Assembly: GCA_030642545.1 (NCBI GenBank)
Contig: DAOWNP010000001.1
Span: 1 to 35,518 of the forward strand
DNA: 35,518 bases
Direction: 5' to 3'
Source of the DNA: Desulfobacteraceae bacterium
GTDB lineage: Bacteria > Desulfobacterota > Desulfobacteria > Desulfobacterales > DAOWNP01
Shown piece by piece: positions 17,418 through 24,876 of the stretch. The position numbers were made by a program, and so were the translations under genes. The notes below the pieces were generated by a model. The model ran no database searches. It was not told where the DNA came from and saw only the letters and a program-made list of their open reading frames with translations. How positions within the stretch are numbered: the stretch's first letter is position 1; every line of letters starts with the position of its first letter.

Positions 17418-17634
17418 TAGCGTTTACAGGTCACTATATCTGCTGTTACTGACAGATACTTGAAATTTAATAAAGTACATATATCTGCCGTATCCACACC
17501 TTATACCTGCAGCACCCTGTATTCGTTTATTATTTGATGACTTACAGATATCCGATGTGAACAATTACAAAAAACAAGAGTTTTACAAAAAATGGTTTAA
17601 ATAATTTTGTCAATATTTTTAAGCCTGAGGTATT
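17418..17634. other. Rest of the rapZ-EIIA gap
   Basis: AT-rich, no open frame that I can support. It contains a small TATCTG/CAGATA hairpin (17437-17458). It may hold a promoter for the EIIA-gap-tpiA-secG block, but I see no clear -35/-10 pair. Confidence 0.5.
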
Positions 17635-18057
17635 ATGATAGGAATTCTTATTGCTACACATTGCAGACTTGGTGAAGCATTAATTGAATCTGCCGAGTTT
17701 ATATTAAACAAAAAACCGGAGTTTCTTGAAGCTGTTTCAATAGATATCAATGAAAACACAGATTTTTTGTGCAAAAAAATAAAAAAAGGATTAAAAAAAG
17801 TAAATAATCAACAAGGTATATTGATTTTAACAGATATGTTTGGTGGAACACCATCAAACTTAAGTTATACTTTTCTTGAAGAAGGACATATTGAAGTCTT
17901 ATCTGGTGTAAATCTGCCAATTTTATTAAAAGCTATAAATATAAGAAAAAAAGATGTAAGTGAAGCGGCAAAACTAATAGAAGAACAAGGGAAAAAGAGT
18001 ATCTCACTTGCAAGTGGAATATTAAAAGGAAACAAAAAAACTAATTTCTCTCTTTGA
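17635..18057 (+). CDS. Mannose-family PTS EIIA domain protein
   Basis: Single-domain EIIA(Man) of 140 residues. Phospho-acceptor His9 in IATHCRLGEAL, and the typical ILTDMFGGTPSN loop. In Desulfobacterota such stand-alone EIIA proteins usually occur beside rapZ and HPr/EI and are thought to be regulatory. Here HPr, EI and EIIB/C/D genes are absent on both sides and gap follows 40 bp later. Good TGAGGT SD before the ATG. What phosphorylates it cannot be told from this window. Confidence 0.92.
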   Translation: MIGILIATHCRLGEALIESAEFILNKKPEFLEAVSIDINENTDFLCKKIKKGLKKVNNQQGILILTDMFGGTPSNLSYTFLEEGHIEVLSGVNLPILLKAINIRKKDVSEAAKLIEEQGKKSISLASGILKGNKKTNFSL

Positions 18058-18097
18058 TTATTTATATAAATTTTAACTTTAAAGGAGGTTAATAAAA

Positions 18098-19102
18098 ATG
18101 AGTATTAAATTAGGTATTAATGGCTTCGGCAGAATAGGTCGAATGATTTTCAGAGCAGCATTAAAACACTCTGATGTTGAAGTTGTAGCTATAAACGATC
18201 TTACTAACCCTGAAACGTTAGCCTATCTCCTATCCTATGATTCTGTACATGGTAAATTAGATAATGAAATTATTGCGGAAGAAAATTCCATTATTGTTGA
18301 TGGTAAAAAAATTGAAGTAACATCTGTTAAAAACCCATCAGAGCTTAAATGGAAAGATTACAATGTTGATATAGCAGCAGAATGTACCGGACTTTTCGTT
18401 GATCGTGAAAATGCTTCGAAACATCTTGATGCAGGAGCAAAAAAAGTTATTATTTCCGCTCCAGCAAAAAACCCTGATACAACAATTGTTATGGGTGTTA
18501 ACTCTGATTCATACGATAAAGACAAACATCACATAATATCCAATGCTTCCTGTACGACTAACTGTCTTGCCCCTGTTGCCAAAATATTGTTAGATAATTT
18601 TGGTGTAAAATGTGGGCTTATGACCACAATACATTCATATACAGGCGACCAGCGTCTTTTGGATTTTCCCCATAAAGATTTACGGAGAGCAAGAGCTGCA
18701 GCATTATCCATGATACCAACAACAACAGGTGCCGCAAAAGCCGTAGCATTAGTCCTTCCTCAATTAAAAGGCAAATTAAACGGTCTTGCTGTCCGGGTTC
18801 CGACTCCGAATGTTTCAATTGTAGATATCTGTGTAAACATTGAAAAATCAGGCATAACAAAAGATGATATAAATAATGCAATGAAAGAGGCTGCTGAATC
18901 CTCTCTTAAAGGAATTTTGGGGTTTAGTAATCTGCCACTGGTCTCTTCTGACTTTAACGGAACAGCCTTATCATCTGTCGTCGACGGACCCACTACATAT
19001 GTTATTGATGATATGGTAAAAATACTTTCATGGTATGATAATGAAACAGGTTATTCAACAAGGATGGTTGATCTTGCCGCAATGATAGGCTCAAAGCTTT
19101 AA
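18098..19102 (+). CDS. gap: Glyceraldehyde-3-phosphate dehydrogenase, type I
   Basis: Oxidises and phosphorylates glyceraldehyde 3-phosphate to 1,3-bisphosphoglycerate; 334 residues. Rossmann motif GINGFGRIGRM, Asp34 in the adenosine-binding position (NAD rather than NADP preference), catalytic Cys152 in NASCTTNCLAP with His179, and WYDNETGYS near the C-terminus. A strong AAAGGAGG SD suggests high expression. Followed 67 bp later by tpiA, without the pgk that often lies between them. Confidence 0.97.
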   Translation: MSIKLGINGFGRIGRMIFRAALKHSDVEVVAINDLTNPETLAYLLSYDSVHGKLDNEIIAEENSIIVDGKKIEVTSVKNPSELKWKDYNVDIAAECTGLFVDRENASKHLDAGAKKVIISAPAKNPDTTIVMGVNSDSYDKDKHHIISNASCTTNCLAPVAKILLDNFGVKCGLMTTIHSYTGDQRLLDFPHKDLRRARAAALSMIPTTTGAAKAVALVLPQLKGKLNGLAVRVPTPNVSIVDICVNIEKSGITKDDINNAMKEAAESSLKGILGFSNLPLVSSDFNGTALSSVVDGPTTYVIDDMVKILSWYDNETGYSTRMVDLAAMIGSKL

Positions 19103-19169
19103 AATTTTCCAATCATTTTTTTTTACATACGCTACATAATTTTTTAAAGATAATTCTGGAGATAATTCA

Positions 19170-19928
19170 ATGCAAAACAGAGTACCACTTATAGCCGGCA
19201 ACTGGAAAATGTACAAAAACTGTTTTGAGGCTGAGCATACAGCAGACGAATTAGTGAAACTTGTATCAGATGTTAAAAATATTGATATAATGATAGCTCC
19301 TTCTTTTACCAGCCTTGCATTAGTTAACAAAAAAATCAGCGGGTCAAATATTAGCCTGGGAGCCCAAAATATCTTTTGGGAAGATGAGGGTGCTTTTACC
19401 GGTGAAATTTCAAAAAACATGCTAATTTCAGCAGGATGTACCTATGTAATAATAGGTCATTCTGAACGAAGACAATATTTTAATGAAACAAATAAAACAG
19501 TAAACAAAAAAATCAAAACCACACTTGAGTCAAAGCTTAAACCTGTACTATGTATAGGTGAAACAGAGCTGGAAAGAGAATCAAAAAAAACATTTTCTGT
19601 TCTTGACAAACAGATCAAAGATGGGTTACAAGATTTTACTTTAGAGGATCTTGATTCTCTATCTATAGCTTATGAACCTGTATGGGCAATAGGGACTGGT
19701 AAAACAGCCACAAAAGAGCAAGCTCAAGAAGTTCATAAGTTTATACGTTCTTTAATTAGTAAAGAGTTCAATACAGAATTAGCTTCATCCATGAGAATAA
19801 TTTATGGAGGAAGCGTGAAGCCTGATAATATCTCAGAATTAATGAACATGACTGATATAGACGGTGCTTTAGTTGGCGGTGCAAGTCTAAAATCTAAATC
19901 TTTTAGCAAAATTATTAAATTTGAATAA
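19170..19928 (+). CDS. tpiA: Triosephosphate isomerase
   Basis: Interconverts dihydroxyacetone phosphate and glyceraldehyde 3-phosphate; 252 residues, normal length. AGNWKMYKN (Asn11, Lys13), catalytic His97 in IGHSERR, catalytic Glu169 in AYEPVWAIGTGKTAT (flexible loop 6), and phosphate-binding GGSVKPDNI. SD GGAGA ahead of the ATG. secG starts only 5 nt after it, a common tpiA-secG pairing. Confidence 0.97.
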   Translation: MQNRVPLIAGNWKMYKNCFEAEHTADELVKLVSDVKNIDIMIAPSFTSLALVNKKISGSNISLGAQNIFWEDEGAFTGEISKNMLISAGCTYVIIGHSERRQYFNETNKTVNKKIKTTLESKLKPVLCIGETELERESKKTFSVLDKQIKDGLQDFTLEDLDSLSIAYEPVWAIGTGKTATKEQAQEVHKFIRSLISKEFNTELASSMRIIYGGSVKPDNISELMNMTDIDGALVGGASLKSKSFSKIIKFE

Positions 19929-19933
19929 GACAA

Positions 19934-20422
19934 ATGACTTTATTTATTAATATAATTCATATTTTTTCTTGTATAGTTCTGATAATGATAGTACTTCTGC
20001 AAACTGGTAAAGGTACTGACATGGGTTCTGCTTTTGGCGGAGGAACAAGCCAAACTTTATTTGGAAGTACAGGTGCCTCAACTTTCTTAAGCAAAGTTAC
20101 AACTATCATGGCTATTATTTTTATGTTGACTTGCTTTACATTGGCATATATATCTACCAATTCAAGTACAAACAGTAACAGTATAATGAAAAATAAAGCA
20201 TCAGATACACAAACAACTATTCCTGTATCTAATACTGTAAAAGAGAAAATTCCTTTAAATGAATCTCATGATACTGTAAAGGATACGCCTTTAAATAAAG
20301 TTTCTGATGATGATATCGTTAATGATACATCTTTAAATAGTAAGCAGCATACACCTGAAGTTAATAAAACTGAAGTTGAGAATGCAGTTGTGGGGCAGCC
20401 AATAGTAAAAAAGAACCTGTAA
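19934..20422 (+). CDS. secG: SecG translocase subunit with long hydrophilic tail
   Basis: 162 residues, longer than the usual 75-120. The N-terminal ~75 residues are the complete SecG: two membrane segments around the conserved VLLQTGKGTDMGSAFGGG and TLFGSTGASTFLSKVT loop. From about residue 76 the tail is Asn/Thr/Ser/Asp/Lys-rich with two imperfect copies of a TVKxxxPLN unit, probably disordered and cytoplasmic or periplasmic depending on topology. Long variable tails are known in SecG of Deltaproteobacteria-like groups. Precedes tRNA-Leu by 50 bp. Confidence 0.92.
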   Translation: MTLFINIIHIFSCIVLIMIVLLQTGKGTDMGSAFGGGTSQTLFGSTGASTFLSKVTTIMAIIFMLTCFTLAYISTNSSTNSNSIMKNKASDTQTTIPVSNTVKEKIPLNESHDTVKDTPLNKVSDDDIVNDTSLNSKQHTPEVNKTEVENAVVGQPIVKKNL

Positions 20423-20472
20423 AAAATGAAGCAAATGAAGTAAACAAAAATATAAATTAATAAAAATCTCTT

Positions 20473-20559
20473 GCCGAAGTGGTGGAATTTGGTAGACACG
20501 CTATCTTGAGGGGGTAGTGGTTTACGCTCGTGCCGGTTCAAGTCCGGCCTTCGGCACCA
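20473..20559 (+). tRNA. tRNA-Leu (anticodon GAG)
   Basis: 87 nt including an encoded CCA. Acceptor GCCGAAG pairs with CTTCGGC. The anticodon stem CTATC/GGTAG flanks loop TTGAGGG with anticodon GAG, reading CUC and CUU. There is a long variable arm, as expected for class II, and a T-arm GCCGGTTCAAGTCCGGC. Located just downstream of secG and just before a strong terminator. Confidence 0.97.
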
Positions 20560-20568
20560 AATTATATA

Positions 20569-20611
20569 AAAAAAGCCGTTTTTACTAAATTTTAGTGAAA
20601 ATGGCTTTTTT
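20569..20611. terminator. Bidirectional rho-independent terminator
   Basis: About 21-bp near-perfect stem (AAAAAAGCCGTTTTTACTAAA against TTTAGTGAAAATGGCTTTTTT) with two mismatch or wobble positions, flanked by A and T runs on both sides. It ends the tRNA-Leu/secG transcript on the plus strand and probably also the convergent histidine kinase gene on the minus strand. Confidence 0.88.
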
Positions 20612-20614
20612 ATT

Positions 20615-22072
20615 TTAATTTATCTCATTTTCTATTTTAGGTAAAAAAACTTCAAAAACTGATCCTTTTTTTCGCTTGCTGTTAACAGTAATATATCCGT
20701 TATGACTTACTACAATACCATGAACAACAGAAAGACCTAAGCCTGTACCCTCTCCTATTCGTTTAGTTGTAAAAAAAGGATCAAAAATTCTTTCAACATC
20801 TTTTTTAGATATTCCGTCTCCTGTATCTTTTACAGTAAGTTTAATAAGTTTATCTGTTTTTATACCGGACAATCTGGATAGTTCATCTGTTTTAATAGTT
20901 TCAAGCTCAATATATAGAGTTCCTCCATTTTTCATAGCTTGTGCTGCATTACTACAAAGATTCATAACAAGTTGTTGAATTTGTATGGGATTTGCTAAAA
21001 CTTTTCCTGTATTATTTCCTATAGATTGTTTTATTTTTACTGTGGAAGGAATCATTGGTCTTAACATTTTTAAGATATCTTTAACTATTGCAGAAAGTTC
21101 TACAATTTTTTGCTCAACTTCAGAATTTTTGCTAAAAGTTAACATCTGCTCTACAAGATCTCTTGCTCTTTTACTTGCTATTATAACCTGTTGCATAGAA
21201 TATTCTGTTTCTGTACCTGCCGGTATATCTTCTAACGCAAGCTCTGTGTTTAAAAGAATAGAGCCTAATATGCTGTTAAAATCATGGGCTATGCCGCCGA
21301 CTAAAGTTCCAATAGCTTTCATTTTTTGTGCATGAATTAACATAAGTTCAAGTTGATTTTCACGGGTTATATCTCTTCTCACGGAAATATATCTACAGGT
21401 TTCTCCTGTTTCATTTTGTATTGGTGAAAAAGTTAATTCAACATCATAAAAACTTCCATCTTTTCTTTTACAATTATGTCTTCCTATCCACCTTTGATTG
21501 TTTAAAAGAACTTTTTTAATTTCAGTCTTAAATAAATTTTTATGTTTTTTACCTTCAATTATTAGTAAATTCTTTCCTATCAATTCACATTGTTTGTAAC
21601 CAGTATTTTTTTTAAAAGCGTTATTTACATATTCAATTGTTCCATTTATATCAATTATGGCAACTCCTTCTCTTATTTGATCAATAGCCATTGCAAGATG
21701 AACATGTTTTTGGTCTGTTTTTTCTATACATGTTGTATCAATCAAAGTAATTATTGCTCCGCGTAAAAAGGGAACAATCTTTATATAGAGAAGTTTATTG
21801 TTGTATTTTATATTGGAAAATTCTTTTAAGACTGGTGTTTTAAAGCTTTTTAAAAGCTCTTTATTCATATTTGTATTTTCTGTTTTTATATAATCAATAA
21901 ACATGAAATCATTGATTTGGGGAGGTTTATATCCAACCCATGTTTTTATACAATTATGCTTTATAATTTGTGTGTTTTTATTAACAATAATTGTTTCAAT
22001 GGGATTATTAAAAAAAAGAGCCTTGTATATTTCTTCACTTTCAGATAAATTATTGATTTGTATTTTCCCCAT
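20615..22072 (-). CDS. Soluble PAS-domain sensor histidine kinase
   Basis: 485 residues and no membrane segment, so a cytoplasmic sensor. Two PAS-like segments (about 10-110 and 125-240, the second with a clear PAC tail GETCRYISVRRDIT). HisKA domain with phospho-acceptor His263 in GGIAHDFNSILG. HATPase_c with N-box LVMNLCSNAAQAM, G1 DTGDGI, F-box FDPFFTT and G2 GEGTGLGLS. No receiver domain and no adjacent regulator gene, so it is an orphan. The HDFN type is often seen with NtrC-class or hybrid systems. Ligand unknown; no heme or flavin motif is obvious. Confidence 0.92.
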   Translation of the reverse strand: MGKIQINNLSESEEIYKALFFNNPIETIIVNKNTQIIKHNCIKTWVGYKPPQINDFMFIDYIKTENTNMNKELLKSFKTPVLKEFSNIKYNNKLLYIKIVPFLRGAIITLIDTTCIEKTDQKHVHLAMAIDQIREGVAIIDINGTIEYVNNAFKKNTGYKQCELIGKNLLIIEGKKHKNLFKTEIKKVLLNNQRWIGRHNCKRKDGSFYDVELTFSPIQNETGETCRYISVRRDITRENQLELMLIHAQKMKAIGTLVGGIAHDFNSILGSILLNTELALEDIPAGTETEYSMQQVIIASKRARDLVEQMLTFSKNSEVEQKIVELSAIVKDILKMLRPMIPSTVKIKQSIGNNTGKVLANPIQIQQLVMNLCSNAAQAMKNGGTLYIELETIKTDELSRLSGIKTDKLIKLTVKDTGDGISKKDVERIFDPFFTTKRIGEGTGLGLSVVHGIVVSHNGYITVNSKRKKGSVFEVFLPKIENEIN

Positions 22073-22371
22073 TTATAATCTTCCATGTAAAGATTTCAAA
22101 TTTTTTAATACAATGATTTATTAAAGTTTAAAATTGTTTTTTTATATTACTTAATCATCAAGTAATAATATTTATTTTAAATATTGTAATCTATGAGATA
22201 TTAAAAGTATACTTATCCTTTTATGATAATATATAGAACAATAAGTAAAGAAAAGATTTAAAATAAATATTAATATTAATTCTTAAAAGAGAAAAAACAA
22301 GCATATTAAAGTATTTAATTTTGCTATAAATCTACAATATTTTATTCTCTTTTTATTTAAAAGGAAATTTT
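22073..22371. promoter_or_regulatory. Divergent intergenic region with a 7-bp inverted repeat
   Basis: 299 bp between the kinase and the CooC operon. It contains ATTACTT (22146-22152) and its exact reverse complement AAGTAAT (22160-22166), a possible operator or hairpin. The region is very AT-rich, so promoter matches cannot be chosen reliably. An AAGGAAAT SD precedes the ATG at 22372. Confidence 0.35.
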
Positions 22372-23121
22372 ATGTCATTTTCAATTGCTCTTGCAGGTAA
22401 AGGTGGTACCGGTAAAACTACAGTATCAGGAATGCTGATAAAGTACCTTGTTAAAAAAGGAAAAACTCCAATTCTTGCTGTTGATGCAGATTCAAATGCT
22501 AATTTAAATGAGGTTTTAGGGTTTGTTGTTACAGATACATTAGGTGATATCAGAGAAGAAATGAAAAAAGGAAATGTTCCGCGGGGAATGACTAAAGATA
22601 TTTTTATTTCAATGAAAATGGAACAGGCTGTAGCAGAGTCTGATGGTTATGATTTGATTGTTATGGGACGACCCGAAGGATCAGGATGCTATTGTGCTGC
22701 AAACACACTGCTTACCGGGTTTTTAGAAAAGCTTTCTAAAAATTATTCTTATATTGTTATGGATAATGAAGCTGGAATGGAACATATAAGCAGACTTACT
22801 ACAAATAATGTAGATGTTTTGCTTATTGTTTCAGACACATCAAGAAGGAGTATTGAGTCTGGTATCAAAATTCACGAGCTTGCCAAAAATTTGAATATAG
22901 GTATTAAAAAAAGTTATATGATTATAAATCAAATCAAAGAGCCAGTAGCAGATATTGTATTAAATCGTTTAAAAGAGGCAGGGCTTGAACTGGCAGGTTC
23001 TATTCCTGAAGATAAAATGATTTATGAGTTTGATTTAAATGGTCAGCCAACTGTAGAAATGCCGGAAGATAGTAATTCTGTAAAAGCTGCATTTACAATT
23101 TTTGATAAAATAATAGATTAA
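22372..23121 (+). CDS. CooC/AcsF-type nickel-insertion ATPase
   Basis: MinD/ParA-superfamily ATPase of 249 residues. Deviant Walker A KGGTGKTT (10-17), DADSNANL, and the family mark GRPEGSGCYCAAN with Cys106-x-Cys108, the dimer-bridging metal-binding pair in CooC. Characterised members help load nickel into CO dehydrogenase or acetyl-CoA synthase. No cooS/acsA or acsB lies in the window, so the client is inferred. It heads an operon with a methyltransferase, an MBL hydrolase and a RACo-like ATPase; 2 nt separate it from the next gene. Confidence 0.9.
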   Translation: MSFSIALAGKGGTGKTTVSGMLIKYLVKKGKTPILAVDADSNANLNEVLGFVVTDTLGDIREEMKKGNVPRGMTKDIFISMKMEQAVAESDGYDLIVMGRPEGSGCYCAANTLLTGFLEKLSKNYSYIVMDNEAGMEHISRLTTNNVDVLLIVSDTSRRSIESGIKIHELAKNLNIGIKKSYMIINQIKEPVADIVLNRLKEAGLELAGSIPEDKMIYEFDLNGQPTVEMPEDSNSVKAAFTIFDKIID

Positions 23122-23123
23122 AA

Positions 23124-23957
23124 ATGAAGATACCATATAATACTCTTTATATCTATTATCTCGAAGGTCAGGTAAAATACAGAAAAGATTTGGGATTTGG
23201 TGAAAATTTTATTGGAAACTGGCAGGAGGAGGATTCATCATTTCTTTTTTTTGACAGTCCTGCTGATGATGATGTTCAAAATCTATTGGAAAAACAGCCT
23301 CATCTTATTCTTGCAGATTCTTATAATATGGACTATGAAGAGTGGCAGGGAGGGATAGATCCATTTATTGAAATTGGAAGTTTTATTGTCTATCCTCCCT
23401 GGAATGATATAGATAACAATATAGATAAAGAACATAATCAAATCCCTATAATTCTTGATCCTGGTGTAGTATTTGGGACAGGCACACATTTTACCACAAA
23501 AGATTGTCTTGAAGCTATTGAGATTGCGTGTTATAGCTATAATATTAAAACAGCTTCTGATTTAGGATCAGGAACAGGTCTGCTTTCTCTTGCCGCAGCA
23601 AAATCAGGGATTGATAAAGTTATTGCTGTTGATTTTAATTTTCTTGCTGCAAAAACTACTTATAATAATATACTTTTAAATAATTTTGAAAACAGAATAA
23701 TATCTGTTCAGGGTCTTGCTCAAGACTTTATTTGTAGACCTGTTGATCTTTTAATTACAAATATTCATTATGATGTAATGAAAGATATTATTGCTGTAAA
23801 AGAGTTTTTAAATACAAAGGTTTTTATTCTTTCAGGTTTGTTAAGATCCCAGTTTCGTGAAGTTTTATATCAATTATCAAAGTATCCGGTAAAAATAATT
23901 AAAACCTGGGAAGGAGATGGTATCTGGCATACTGTTTTAGGAGAAGTAGCTCAATAA
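23124..23957 (+). CDS. PrmA-like protein methyltransferase
   Basis: 277 residues, class I SAM-dependent methyltransferase. Resembles the ribosomal protein L11 methyltransferase PrmA: a central ILDPGVVFGTGTHFTT, the SAM loop DLGSGTGLLSLAA (from Asp146), and a TNIHYDVMKDI segment at the place of the catalytic NIL motif. The N-terminal ~100 residues are poorly conserved. It might be the genome's PrmA, or a paralogue specialised for a partner in this operon; the sequence alone does not decide. It starts 2 nt after the CooC gene, so translational coupling is likely. Confidence 0.78.
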   Translation: MKIPYNTLYIYYLEGQVKYRKDLGFGENFIGNWQEEDSSFLFFDSPADDDVQNLLEKQPHLILADSYNMDYEEWQGGIDPFIEIGSFIVYPPWNDIDNNIDKEHNQIPIILDPGVVFGTGTHFTTKDCLEAIEIACYSYNIKTASDLGSGTGLLSLAAAKSGIDKVIAVDFNFLAAKTTYNNILLNNFENRIISVQGLAQDFICRPVDLLITNIHYDVMKDIIAVKEFLNTKVFILSGLLRSQFREVLYQLSKYPVKIIKTWEGDGIWHTVLGEVAQ

Positions 23958-23990
23958 ATAATATCAATATTTAATCAAAAAAGAGGGCAA

Positions 23991-24830
23991 ATGATTATTA
24001 AATGCTGGGGTGCTCGCGGTTCAATTCCTGTTTCCGGGAAAAAATATATTAAATACGGAGGAGATACAACTTGTCTGGAAATAAGAACAAAAAATAATGA
24101 TATAATTATTATTGATGCGGGAACAGGTATTAGACGACTTGGCATAAGTTTAACAAATGAAAAAAAATTTTCTTATCATTTTCTCTTTACTCATACTCAT
24201 TGGGATCATTTAATGGGATTTCCTTTTTTTAAGCCTCTTTATGATAACAGAGCTATTCTTTATATTTATAAGTGTCCTTTTCCAGATGGTTATATAAAAA
24301 AAACTATTACACGTATATTGTCACCTCCAAATTTTCCTGTTCGTTATTCCGATTTGAGTGCAAAAATAGTTTACAGGAAGGGATGCCCTGATAGTTTTAA
24401 TATAGGTTCTGTTTTAATAGAACCTGTAGCTCTTAGTCATCCAAATAAAGGCTGCGGGTATAAAATTATTGAAGATGGTAAAACTTTTGTTTTTCTTACA
24501 GATAATGAAATAGGTTTTGTTCATCAGGGAGGACTTGTTTTTGATGATTATGTAAAATTTTCAAAAGGAGCTGACCTTTTAATTCATGATGCTGAATATA
24601 CTCCAGAAGAGTATAGAAAAACTGTCAAATGGGGGCATTCTACATATACAGATGCTGTAAAACTTGCCATTAAAGCAAATGTAAAAGAATTAGGTCTTTT
24701 TCATATTAATCCTGAAAGAACAGATGATCAAATGGATAAAATTGTAAAAAAAAGCCGGAAGTTACTTTTAGAAAAAAAAGCTGATATTAAATGTTTTGGA
24801 GTACAGTCTGATGCTGTATATTATCTTTAA
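23991..24830 (+). CDS. MBL-fold metallo-hydrolase
   Basis: 279 residues. N-terminal CWGARGSIPVSGKKYIKYGG and DAGTG strands, metal-binding HTHWDH at 68-73, a later His in LSHPN, Asp in FLTDNE, IHDAEYTPEEY, WGHSTY and a final LFHINPERTDDQ. The pattern resembles the PhnP/cyclic-phosphodiesterase branch of the superfamily rather than beta-lactamases. Substrate unknown. GAGG SD before the ATG. Third gene of the CooC-PrmA-MBL-RACo operon. Confidence 0.85.
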   Translation: MIIKCWGARGSIPVSGKKYIKYGGDTTCLEIRTKNNDIIIIDAGTGIRRLGISLTNEKKFSYHFLFTHTHWDHLMGFPFFKPLYDNRAILYIYKCPFPDGYIKKTITRILSPPNFPVRYSDLSAKIVYRKGCPDSFNIGSVLIEPVALSHPNKGCGYKIIEDGKTFVFLTDNEIGFVHQGGLVFDDYVKFSKGADLLIHDAEYTPEEYRKTVKWGHSTYTDAVKLAIKANVKELGLFHINPERTDDQMDKIVKKSRKLLLEKKADIKCFGVQSDAVYYL

Positions 24831-24876
24831 TTATTTTGGAAAATTGCAGGATTATTGAAAACAATGGGATATATAA

